Assembly: GCA_025667525.1 (NCBI GenBank)
Contig: CM046876.1
Span: 480,272,557-480,336,556, forward strand
Reading direction: 5' to 3'
Source of the DNA: Glebionis coronaria
Taxonomy: Eukaryota; Streptophyta; Magnoliopsida; Asterales; Asteraceae
Length of the DNA: 64,000 nt
The notes beneath the pieces were generated by a model. It was given only the letters and a program-made list of their open reading frames with translations, was not told the origin of the DNA and searched no databases. Below are positions 40,236 to 52,590 of the stretch, piece by piece. Position numbers and translations under genes: made by a program. Position 1 is the first letter of the stretch; each line of letters starts with the position of its first letter.

Positions 40236-43139
40236 TGTAATGACCCACTTTGACAAGAAGGTTGTTATGTCATAATCATGGCGTGTCATCAAAGCATAAT
40301 AAAGGTATAACGTCATAAAGACATAAAAGACCAACAGGAAAGCCGAAATTTAACATCAGCTCCCAACATAAGCTCAACATGAATGAAATAAAGGAAGTCT
40401 AAAGGACAAATCAAGTGTCTAATAAATCATAAGTATTAAAATGAATAAAGGGAAGGAGACTAAGGTATCTCTCATCCTAAGCATATACTCTCAATGCCCA
40501 AATCTCGTCCTTAGGTACCTGACGTATGAGACATGAAAAGAAGATACGGCTAAGCAATATGCTCAGTGAACGGATATAAAGACGTGATAAGAATAAATGT
40601 AACATGAAAATGAATATAAAAGCAGCGAAAATGACGTGCATGTCTTGATGAAAACCTGGGGATAATCTATGAAACATGAAGGATAACTGAAATGTCATGA
40701 GTTGTACATGTGATATAAACAACTCATCTATGAAGCATGAAGGATAACTGAAAAGTCATGAGTGGTACATGTGATATAAGTAAATGCCCACGAGCTAGTT
40801 TAGATCATAACATGTCATGCATAATAATATCATCAACGTGTGCATGAATAACTATAGAGGCTGCCTCGTCATGTAATAGAGGGGTGATGTCTATTAAAAT
40901 TAACGTGGGTAGAGGGATCAACTCTAATGTGATGGGGTGTAGAGCACACACCAAACCAATCACCCTGTACGTGTAACTTGTAAACTTGTAAACTAGGATG
41001 CACCCATACGCCCTATAATAATAATAATGGCCAACTGATAATATAACATGTAACGTGAAGGGATGCCACGAGAAATCACTCTTGTTACGGAAGTGTCATG
41101 ACACAGGTGCCTCATGTGTCATGGTCATGGTACCTCCATAACTAGGTGGTAAATCATGTATATCATGGTCATGCATGTAAATAGATCAGGCAATACATGG
41201 GTCATGAAATAAACATTTAAAACATGGCAGTCATGAAAAGATTTATAACATGAAACTGGGGAGAACATGTGGCAGAGCAAATGGGGAATCCTAATCATGA
41301 AAAGAATGAATGTCCTTACTGATAGGACAAAATATCCGTACCTTGTGTCCAGCAAACAGTGAGAGAGATGAAATAACAAAACTGGACTACTTCAACTTCA
41401 CGTGAACTACACGATAAAGGACGTGTATGAGTTGCTTGTTCATGGTATAAGTTACTTGTTCAGAGTTTGAGTTACTTGTTCATGACTTGAGTTACTCGTT
41501 CATGTTTTATCGTGTCTTTCCTTAATGTTATACGTTCAAGTGTTCTTGATTAATGTAATTCATGATTCTTGTGTTATTATACTTGGTATTTCCATAATTA
41601 GTAACTTTCTATAAATAGCAGGTTTCCATATATAGTTACTTTTAAAAAATAACAGGTTTCCATATATAGTAACTTTCCAAAGATAACAAGCTTCTATATA
41701 TATAGTAACTTTCCAAAAATAGTAAGTTTCCATAATTAGTAAGTTTCCATGATTAGTAAGTTTCCATAAATAGTAATTTCCATAAATAGTAAGTTAGCGC
41801 GTTTTAATATACGTAATAGTTTAACTTGTTATAAGCGTGTAATGTCTTTTAATCCAATAAGTTGACTTCAATAAGCATATAATATAAGCCGAAAACTTAC
41901 TAAACATATTCTAATAAGTCATGATCTACTAAGCCAAATATTAATTAAGTCTAACTTAATAAATAACTTTAGTATGTCATGAATTTATAACTAATTATTA
42001 ATTAATAATATGTCATGATTTATAATTGATTATTAATTAATAACATGTCATGAATTATAATTGATTATTAATTAATAATATGTCATGAATTAGAATTGAT
42101 TATTAATTAAGCCTTAAACTTAATAAGTAACTTTTAATTAAGTTAAATAACAATAAGCCCCTTTTCGTATAAGGAGTAATATTAATAAGTAAGTTTTAAA
42201 TAAGCCGTGATTAAATAATTAATCCAAACACCCTTGTGGCCTTTTGGTTTTTTTCCAAGCCAAACACACCCGAAACAATACCCATCGAGACCCTATGGGT
42301 CTCAGATGCCAAGCAAACAGCTACCCACCACAGCCCCTCGGCTTGCGGCTGTCCAGCCTAATTACCCATCGTGGCCCTAGGCACTGAAGCCCTTGGCTGG
42401 CGGCTGCCAAGCAACAAGTTCCCATCGATGCCTCAATTTTGCAGCTGCCCAGCAAACAGATCCCACCGAGCCATACATCAAACCAAACCGAGCCCTTGGA
42501 GCTCTCGGTCGGTCATGGGTAATTCAAACCGAGCCTACGGCTCCTCCAAAACATGATTTTAATTCTTGTTTAATTGGTCAAACATGTGCTCATATCAATT
42601 AAATTACATTCGTCAATGATTCTTGGAAATTAAAAAAAAGGTTTGAGAAAATTACCGAAAGATATTAGACTAGAAAAGGATTAAACATGAACGCACATGA
42701 AGAATTCAAGATCAAAACCCAATTTCCTCCCTTGTTTTGTTCCTTTAGGCCGGCGGCACATAACACCCAACAAGGTTTTTTAGTTGTTTTCCTTAACTTA
42801 TAAAAATGAAAAGGTTTAGGAGATTTTGCTAGTTGATTTTTAAATGGGCCGGGCTTTGGCCATATTTAACATATAAGGCTAATGTGTAGCTACAAAGCCT
42901 GTTTTAATTTCTTTTGTATCATAACTTGTGTTCTCTCACATGTCATAAATTCATGATTTTTATTCTTGTCTTATATCTTGTCGTGTCGTATTTATTATAC
43001 GTATTTACTTGTCGTGAATTAAATATATACTTTTCGTGTTATATCTTGTCATGTCGTATTTAATATACTTATATACTTGTTGTGAATTATTAAAATATTA
43101 AAAAAATTAAATTCATGGTATTTTCGTGTGGGTTTTACA
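40236..43139 (-). repeat. 5' LTR of gypsy K (about 2.9 kb)
   Basis: Minus-strand TGTAAAACCCACACG to GGTCATTACA. Its 41433-43139 part matches the 3' LTR at 14464-16125. A long LTR plus pol end motifs point to a Tekay/Del-type chromovirus. No clear TATA box found. Confidence 0.85.
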
Positions 43140-46100
43140 TTGAGCTTGCATCATCCTAGTGAAGTCTTTAATCATCATTGGTTAACCAACTTCATGCATA
43201 AGAACATGCTTATCTTCGAGATCCCATAATTCATTACTAGCAAGATGTTCGATGAATTCAATATAAGTGAATGAACGATCGCAAATGTAATGACTTGAAC
43301 TCTTGAAAATACTCCCCTTGATATGATCTCCCCCTTTCCTGAGACACCAACAAAGCAAGAATAGTGACGAGCTACAAAAATGGGTTAGAAATGTCCTACA
43401 AAACAAAGTTAGTGGACAAGAGCATATATAATAAAAGTCACCCAATCAGAATTCGCTTAAACAACTTGAGTACAAAGAGAGGGACTCAAGATGAAGCTAA
43501 AACAATCTTAACTTTTAGAAGTGTCAAAAATTTGACAAGTTAAGAAAAATAAGTGGGCTGTTAGATAGAAAAGAGAACCCAACTTATTTTGGTAGCACCA
43601 AAATATATAAAGAGGACTAACAGAGAAAAGAGATGTCCAATTTTACCAGAAAAATATATTGTCGAGAGAACATAATCCACTTTAATATCTTGGCAAGAAT
43701 ACCAAACTAAAGAGAGTATGACAAGGACAATAAAACAATTCCACATAGTCGAAAAAGAGGAATAATGACTATGAAGGAAAAAGAAAACGAGGACGTTAAA
43801 CAAGTCGTTTGCACAAACAATGACAATCATTGAAGAAAGAAGTGTGCATGCGATGTTATCAATCCAAAGAAAGTTAAATGAGAGGATTTTGACAATATAA
43901 TGTCACAATTGTTGGAATAGAGGTAGAAAAGAAACATCCAACAATTTGAAGATATTATGTCAAAGGGTAAAAACTTAGAATTATTGGAATCACCCATACC
44001 AATTGTAAATTTTTACCGTAATCAACTCTCAACAAAGAAGTTAAGGATAACTTCACAAGATAATTCAAGAATACTATACCTTAGTAGGTGATAGTGAAAT
44101 CTTGAAAGAAAACGAGAGAAGAAACTTAAAATAATTTCAAGAAGACATGATATATTTAGCACAAAATATAACTCATAATCATGTAAGCACATAGGAGAAT
44201 TCGTGCAATGCTTAATGTAATCAGAGAAGAAGAATATACATCAAGAAAAGATCCTACTAAGTGCCTATATGCAACAAAAAGGAGATGGCGGTTTACTTAG
44301 CATACAACAAAGTAAAACCCAACTCAACTAAGCATGCACAATCAAGGAAAGAGTTCCATGACTCCTAGACCTAAACGCAAGTAGGTTTAAGCATGTAAGC
44401 ATACACATGTAAGCATAAGCATGTAAGCATAAACATATAATACACATAGGTTTGAGCATGTAAGAGCAATTAAGCAAGAATCAAAACAATAACCATAGAG
44501 ATTAATGTGCAAGGCTAAGTGTAATATAAAGACTTATCTAGAAAATGCAAGCCTAACAAAGTCCACAATATACCAATGTAGAGAAGGTGCACAATTAACA
44601 CGTATGACATGCAAGAAACATGATTACTTAAAATATGAACACCAAGTAAAAACATATTAGCACTTAGCATTTAAGGACATGCATGAGTTAGACACATCTA
44701 AGAGATATTATATCGGGGTTGCTTGACAAAGACGAAACATTTATAATAAGCATGCATTCATTAACTAAGCAATTAAACATATAGCATACGGATAAACAAG
44801 AAGATATATAAGAATGTAACATACAAGCAAGTTATCTATCTAGAATTCACATATTAAGCAAAACCTAGTGTAAATCTCCAAGAAGAATCCTAAATCTTAC
44901 TAGTCTATAAAGAAGACTCAAAATAAGAGAGAATAAAGAAACACAAGAACAACAAGATCTAAGACCCATAGATAAATCATGTAAAAAACATGAAAAGAAC
45001 TACACGAAAATAAAGATCATACAAAGATGTATGAAATACAAGCCTAAATCTTAAGCATAATTCTAATCCTAGTTACATTAGAATTATAAGATTTTCTTAA
45101 ATTGGGTATCTTGTTAATAAGCAACACACATGTTTAATTAGAAGACAAAGTGGTAGCAAAATTTGGTGGAGAAGGCTTGGTGATAATATTGTAATTCAAC
45201 ACATCATAGATATGAGACATGACAAGATGTTGATATTGACAACAAAGACAATATGTTCCATGATGCATGACATTATCATGTGATGGAGGAAGAACACAAA
45301 AGTTAAGTGGAAAAAGAGAAGTTTCCAAAATCAATTTCCTTAGAAGGAGAAGAGATTTCATTTTGTGTGTTCCTTGGTGGAGAATCAAGGCTTTCATTTG
45401 GTGAATAATACATTTTTCTTAGGTGTGAAAAAGATGCAAAAATGCTTAAGGTTAAGAAGAAAAAGCACAAGATATTTTGGGAGTGGTCAAAGGTTTGAAA
45501 CAAAGATTTCAAACAGTGTTGGAACAATTTGAAGTTTCAGAAAATATATTTTTGACTGCTTCCGCCCGCAGTTCAATATAAATATTGATCCGCAGAACAA
45601 TTAAGGATCCACGCACAGAGGTTGTGTTTTGGTGGACAATGGAATTTTCCAATTCAGTAAATCCTAATGTTCTAGTCTAACTTATCGTAAAGTTATGTTA
45701 AAGAGCAATAAAAACTAGAACACACACAAAGAAAAAACACATAGGTTCAATTAGCACGTGGAAAGAAAGCTAAGGAAAACCTAATGGCTACAAAAGAAAA
45801 GGACTACTAATGACATACAAAGTTCAACGATGTATACTAGCATTAGTCATATTTAGGAAGAGCCATTTAATCAATTTATAAAACGAGTATGAGACTATCA
45901 CTAGAGGTGCTCTATTAAGGCTAAGCATGACCATTTTTACGAGTTATACACGAACTCAACTTCTCACATCGAAGTAATTCAACCGTTAGGTCAAATTGAA
46001 TTTCTAGTACAATAAGTTCTCTAGTATTCATTCTCAAGTTAGACAAAATGTAATTACTACATTCGTCTAATGAAGTGTAGCAATGATGAAACTTGCATAA

Positions 46101-47817
46101 CCACGCAATGCATGACCTAATGGGGTTTAAGAATGCACCATTGCATATCTTGACAAAAAAAGCCTAGTTAAGGTTATTTACCTTAATAGATCTTGAGGCC
46201 AATAACGTTGAATTGTATAAACAAAGTTTACACAATTTGTTAGAACACTCTTGATTGATCTTTCAGAAATGACACATTTACTAATTGCATTGAAATGTAA
46301 ATTACTTGAGTATTTTAGATGAAACATCCAAGTTTTCAAATCGAATCCATTGTGTATTATAAGCAACTATTAAAAAATTTGTCTAACAATTTGAACAAGT
46401 AGATTCAATATAACATTATCAACACAAGTGTGAGTTATGATCCAATGTTATATTCTCAATAATCCACGTTCATGTCTACACTAAAAGAACATGTCAATTA
46501 GATTTGATAATGATATCAATCATAATTTGAATAATGAATTGATATATATACAAAATCTTTCTTGATTCCCACTAACATTCCTTTAAGAGAAAATAGCTAA
46601 GATTTTCAAAGAGTGTTTGATGTTTTATAGTGAGACATTAATCTACTTGAACTAATAACACAATGATCGAGTAAGACGACTGTTATCAATAGATTTGAAA
46701 AGCTCACAAAGCTTTCAAACCTAAGAGTGTTAATAAACATGATGAGGTATACAAGATGTTTATATAACATATGTAAACCTAGAGATGTTGATTCTATATG
46801 CAATGCACAAAGAATGTTGGAAACAAAATGCAATAAATCTAGCATAAATCCTAATTAGGAAAAACTAGATACTAACAAATACCAAGAAATGCACAATATA
46901 TTATACATATAAGCAACTCTACTACCAATTGTAATGATAACTCAATAATGTCTACACACAATAATAACACACAAGGAAACACACATAAACAATTAGCTTA
47001 ACACATAGAAGCATTCATCCATGTTTTGAGTGTTAGATACGACAAAGTATACATAGCTTGATTTTATTTGAATATAGTTTTTGGTTTCAAAATTTAATTA
47101 AGTTCAACCCTTTGTAAATATCAATTTTCAGAGATATACCAACAAAAGATGTCCAACTAAATATAAAAGAGTAAAGCATAAGTTTTACGGCAAATCGAGA
47201 CTCAATACTTTGGACAAAGTATATAAATTAGAAAACATCCAAATTTTAAAGTATGAGTAAAGGTTTGGAAGTAGTCTTAAAAGAAACAGGACTCAATTAC
47301 GTTTGAAATGACTGGTGACACGACTTCTACAGACTTACGGTTGATTTTATATGATTTTTCAGAGTTTGCAAATATCTGTGTTAGACTAACCGCGGTTCGT
47401 TATTGATAAGGACCCTCGGGGAACAATTAAGGAACCGTGAACAGTGGAAAAAAATGGGGTTTTTTTGTACAAAATCGTTTGGTGACTTGATGGAAGGCCG
47501 TAGGACTCTAAAAATCATTTTTGACACATAGAACTCGGTTTTAGAGTTAATTAAGACACAAAAGATTTTTATACTTCCAAACATGAAAGATTTATTATCA
47601 AGCTATTATACGAAGTTCATTTAACACCAAAACTTGTACGAATGAAACAATAAAACACATTTCATATGTAATCACTTTTCATGAACAATTTGATACAAAG
47701 ATCGTCTCTTATTTTAAAAACCGTTTCCATTTTTAAAAGCCATTTGTTTTGAAAATGAGAGAAAAGATCGATCCAAGCTTTAAAGCACAACATACTTCAA
47801 AGATCTTGAGTAACCTC
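43140..47817 (-). other. Internal region of copia J, no recognisable gene
   Basis: About 4.7 kb, AT-rich, read as minus-strand leader or internal sequence because the primer site at 47818-47829 opens it. Purine-rich GGAAAGGGGGAGAT lies near 43322-43335. Only short unrecognised ORFs. A degenerate GCATGTAAGCATAA array lies at 44340-44470 and a CCGCGGTTC/GAACCG motif at 45561-45620 and 47389-47445. Confidence 0.5.
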
Positions 47818-47975
47818 GCTCTGATACCAATTGTAGAAACTAGAAGGGGGGGTTGAATAGTTTCTCATTAAGTTTTCAAAACATTTCGTTAAGCCCACTG
47901 TCCGCGGCTCAATAAATAAGGCGCGGTTCATTATCATTAAAGAACCGCGGGTCCTATTAAGGAACCGTCGATAGT
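47389..47975. repeat. CCGCGGTTC motif pair, copia J leader and LTR
   Basis: CGCGGTTCGTTATTGATAAG near 47391 (internal region) and a fuller version near 47905-47975 in the LTR. The LTR copy is a hairpin with arms CGCGGTTC (47922-47929) and GAACCGCG (47942-47949). A third, more diverged copy lies at 45561-45620. Confidence 0.65.
47818..47829 (-). other. Primer binding site of copia J
   Basis: Minus-strand TGGTATCAGAGC two bases from the LTR end. Confidence 0.85.
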
Positions 47976-48857
47976 AGACGAAACCATTTGTTACATGTTA
48001 AATTTAACAATCCTTTGTATCAAATTCCTTATCAAGCTTGACTTAATATGAGATGTGTTTGATATAGAAATAAACAACAAGTAAGTAAACACACAAACAC
48101 ATCAAATCAAGCGTACATCAAGTAATAGTCTAAACACTAAGCACACATGTACTAAGCCTTAGCTTTTCTGCAACTAATATGTTTAGACTAAAGTATGCAC
48201 ACTTGACCATAATATAAACATGAAGCATACACGTACTAAGCCTTAGCTTTTCCGCAACTTGGATGTTTAGATTATGTGATTCACATAACACATAAAATAT
48301 AAATGCATCTATAAAGGCAAAGACATAAATGTAAAGGAAAGTACCGACACGATGATTTATAGTGGTTCGGTCACGAATCTCCTCTTCGCCCTACTCTACT
48401 CCTCGAGTACACAACTCGAGAGTTACTTCACTAGTCAACAAGCTTCTTTCAAGGTGGAGAAAACCATACACGTTGCTTACACCATTTTCGACACTAAGCT
48501 AGATGTCGAGTCCTAATCTTACGTAGGACCAATCTACACACGTCGCCTACTTCATCATTTTCTGACACAAGGCTAGATGTCGAGTTCTAATCTTAGGTAG
48601 AATCAATCTACACCAATATTCACACTAGTTATGTTTTATGGCAAAACATAACAAACCTTGTGTTTTATGGCCTAAACACATAAACCATATAGATATAAGT
48701 ACACAACACTTAGATCAATGACTCTAACACAATATCCAAGTATTTAGACGACTTGGATCTACACTCCTAACACCTAATCCAAGGATACCCATCTCTTGGA
48801 TCTTTTACACTTACAAACACATCCAAGTGAACCCACCACATAGATCTACTACATATA
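47832..48857 (-). repeat. 5' LTR of copia J, cut by gypsy H
   Basis: The minus-strand end ...TTTCTACA lies next to the primer site. At least 1,026 bp. The part at 48357-48610 has repeated CTACTCCTCGAG- and CTAGATGTCGAGT-like blocks. It is interrupted at 48857 by the LTR of gypsy H; the rest is beyond the right edge. Confidence 0.65.
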
Positions 48858-50210
48858 TGTGACAACCGCGGTTTTGACGTTCGTCACTTAGTCTTATATT
48901 TAGGTTATTTTATGTGTGACTATGTGTTTTGCGTGTTTACATGTTTATTTTGTGTGAACGAGGTTGGTGTGGACATCGTTTATGGGTATATGGTACTCGT
49001 AAGTAAATTGAGGAACGTTTATTTCATGTTCATGATCTCACAATGTAGTTACTATGAAATGAGATGATGTTGTTTAGTGGTTTTATGTGTACGTATATGT
49101 ATTATAGTAAATCGTATTTTTACGATTTAGGGTTTAACATTTTGAGGTCTCGGATAAGGTAATTAGTGACGGGAATATTTTTCGGGATGGTTTTAAGTCA
49201 TTTAGGACTTAGTTATTTAGTTTATTTCATATTTCAAGAGTTTTTATAAAACTGTATATTTTTACGTCTTTTACGGTATCCGCGTAAAAACTGACTAGTT
49301 TTACGATTTTGATGTTTTGGAGGCTTTAAGAGCTGAAATAAATTTAAGGAATTTAAGATAATAATAATTAATAGTTAATTTATAGTACATAATAAAAAAA
49401 TAAAGAAAAATGCTATTTGGGTCGGTTATGGGCTGATTTGGTGGAAGGGGTTAGAAAATATGAAAAGTTTTTGTTTTAGCCTTAAATTAGGATTAGGAAA
49501 TGTGTTTTAATATATATTAAGACCCCTAACGGTCATAAATGACTTATATCAGTATTGGGGTCGAAAATACATCAATGGAGGCTAGGTTTTTCAAGAAAAA
49601 TCAATCCCTTGAAGATTAGAGGTAAAAATCATGTTCTAATTACATTTTTATTAACTAAATCATGTTTCTAATTCATGTAAACATCAATTATGATGGATTT
49701 AGGGTTATGGAAAAATTAAAATCTGAGAATTAATGTTATTATAATGATTATATAAATTAGGGCTTGTGATTAAATAAATTACGAATAATTAATTAGGTTA
49801 ATTCAATTAAATTCGTAATTAAAAACTGGGCAGAATTTTTGGTGCATTGTTTTGATCATATATAGAGTTCTACAAACTTTTAATTTTCGAATCTTATATC
49901 CTTGAAAAGGTAATTGAATTGGTTTTCAAATGAAAGAAACTAGAATTCAATTGGAGGTCAGCAAGTGGGTCAAAAACAGGTTACAACAGTCGGAGGTCAA
50001 AACAGTTTTGAAATCAGTCGGGTTTAACTTAATGTTTTAAGGTGGTTAGGGTACTTAAAAATACAATTGGACTTTCAAACGAACATGAGAGTTAGTTTAT
50101 ATGTTATATAAGATATCTAAAAGATGGCTAATAAATTGGGATAGTGGAAGACCCTCTGATCATAACAAACTTTTGTATGTTCAAAATCAGTAAATTCTGG
50201 ATAGGTAAAA

Positions 50211-50211
<1 letters not shown>

Positions 50212-50279
<68 letters not shown>
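50212..50279. repeat. (AT)n microsatellite left of the MITE-like element
   Basis: Pure AT run of about 34 units. Confidence 0.95.
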
Positions 50280-50281
<2 letters not shown>

Positions 50282-50993
50282 AGAGAGTTAAAATAAAAAG
50301 ACTTTTTTTGGTGAGAAGGATAAGAAGGATTTTTAGCCAATCATTTAAAATGAATGGATAAGATCAATCCATATTCCTAACTAACCAACTAACTAACCAA
50401 CTAACCACCAAAACATGATTTTAAAAAAGTCTTCAAAAAATTCTGAAAAAATTCCAAATTGTCGGATGTGTTGGTGCATAAAAAAGTTGTGAATAAACAT
50501 TTTTTAATTTTGAGTTTTTTACGTTTTTCTGATGCACAAAAAACAAAATTTGATGCACAAACACGTGAATTTTGGTGTACAAAATTTTTTTCATTCAAAA
50601 AATTTTCAATTTATTATAGTTTGATGCGGAATCATATTCTAAAGCAAAAAGTCAAAAGAAGTTGGGCATAAAAATGAATTCTTGATGCACAAAAAACCTA
50701 AAAAGCGTAAAAGAAAACGTTTTTGTGCATCAAAATTCCATTTTTATGCATTAAAAAAGCGTAAAAAACTTCAAATTAAAAAAACTTTTTTCACAAAAGT
50801 TTTTTGCACCAACATACCCGATCTACTGGAATTTTTTCATAATTTTTGAAGAACTTAAAAAAAACACGTTTAGATGGTTAGTTAGTAGTTTGTTAGGATT
50901 GTGATTTAATATCATCCATTGATCTTAAATCAATGGATGAAAATCCTTCTTATCCTTCTCACAAAAAAAAATCTTTTTATTTGATCTCTCCCC
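50280..50993. mobile_element. MITE-like element (714 bp) inserted in (TA)n
   Basis: Terminal inverted repeats of about 60 bp or more: left end GGAGAGAGTTAAAATAAAAA, right end (reverse complement) GGGGAGAGATCAAATAAAAA, both continuing into GTGAGAAGGATAAGAAGGAT. Subterminal parts (CTAACTAACC / GGTTAGTTAG) also pair. The interior has repeated GATGCACAAAAA words and no ORF. It is flanked on both sides by TA repeats, and the 3' LTR of H has only TA repeats at this place. Resembles the microsatellite-targeting 'Micron' type known from rice; family identity is inference. Confidence 0.8.
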
Positions 50994-51312
<319 letters not shown>

Positions 51313-51920
51313 GGAGGCCTTAACAGTAGCTTTAAGGTTTCGGCCAAATAGGAGAGTTAGCTAACACATGTAAGGCCATAGGGTTTATTTTACAGGGCAT
51401 GTTATTTTGGTTAAGGGGGTGTTCGACCCATATTTTGAAGTATGAAAAACGAGACTATTTTGGGTTAAATGTTAACGGGACGAGTTATGAAGTAAACTAA
51501 GTTAAGGGTTATATAGAGGGATGTAATGAGATGAATATGGCATATAAATGGGGTTAAGTGGTAGGATAAGGTTAGATATACATCATAGGTTGATGAGCCA
51601 TTTTGGTATGTAATTCATGTCTTGATTTTATACGTTTGTGTGTTTAGATTTTTGCTAGAGCGTGGATACTTGGAGAAGCTTGTTCAGGTGAGTTTCATAG
51701 TCCCATATCTTTTAATGATTTTGACTTCCAGATGGGATGAAAGAGACATTGTATGGTTTTGTAACTAATTTTGTGAATGTTTTTATGGTTTGTGATGGAC
51801 TTTTGTGTACACTTATGTGAGTAACTGTTATGTGATTCTTGATTGTGTTTATGATTTGGATCGGGGGACACGTACCGTCTCAGTTATTATGGTTTGACTT
51901 GGTACCAAGGGGATGTTGAC

Positions 51921-52065
51921 AAGGCGGGGCCTTAGGATTGGTTCATAGGTGTATGGGCTCCTATGGGACCATGGTGATTGGTAAGGCTTAGAGCCTTGGA
52001 ATTGTGGTTATTGGTAAGGCTTGGAGCCTTGGAATTGTGGTTATTGGTAAGGCTTGGAGCCTTGG
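51921..52065 (+). repeat. Tandem AAGGCT-AGCCTT hairpins in the gypsy H LTR
   Basis: AAGGCTTRGAGCCTT at 51983, 52016 and 52049 with 33-bp period, plus a related AAGGCGGGGCCTT at about 51921. The 3' LTR has a slightly rearranged version at 58855-58945. Confidence 0.8.
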
Positions 52066-52578
52066 ATTTATGGTGATTGGTTAATCTTGAATGCTAGTTG
52101 TTAATACATAATTGTAGCACATTGTCCATAAGTTCTTTTGTTAATGGTTGTTATTCACAGCTTATAATTGATTTGGAGTTGGAGTCTAAACCTATGACTC
52201 TCACCAACTTTATGTTGAAGTGTTTTAGTGTCTCTTTCAGGTGAGAATGTGGTTAAGCGTGAGACTAGGAGTGGCTAGCTGGGAGGCTTAGGATTGCATT
52301 TGGAGGAACCCCCTTTCCTTTTAGCCTTTATTTTATGTTTAAATAAGTGATACATTGTGGACACCTATATGTTGATGTGTGTATTTGTATGTCTTTGGTA
52401 AGGGGTAGACCTGTTACCTACTTACCTAGACGCCTTCATTGTTTGTGATATTTTCATGACATTGTGTCACCCATTTATGATATTTCCATTTCATTTAGTT
52501 ATCTCTATAGACACGTTATTGTTGTGATGATATCCATACGTCGCACCCCATATTCCGCCATGGTGGGGTGTGACAGAA

Positions 52579-52590
52579 TGGTATCAGAGA
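52579..52590 (+). other. Primer binding site of gypsy H
   Basis: TGGTATCAGAGA, three bases after the LTR end. Confidence 0.8.

Noticed and set aside
43182..43445. ORF of 87 codons in the J internal region
   Set aside because: No recognisable domain; flanked by stops and sequence without coding character, left as unassigned.
46921..46945. Possible extra LTR edge (ACCAATTGTAATGATAACTC)
   Set aside because: Resembles a PBS/LTR junction, but the site is a poor match to the tRNA-Met type and no LTR partner is visible.
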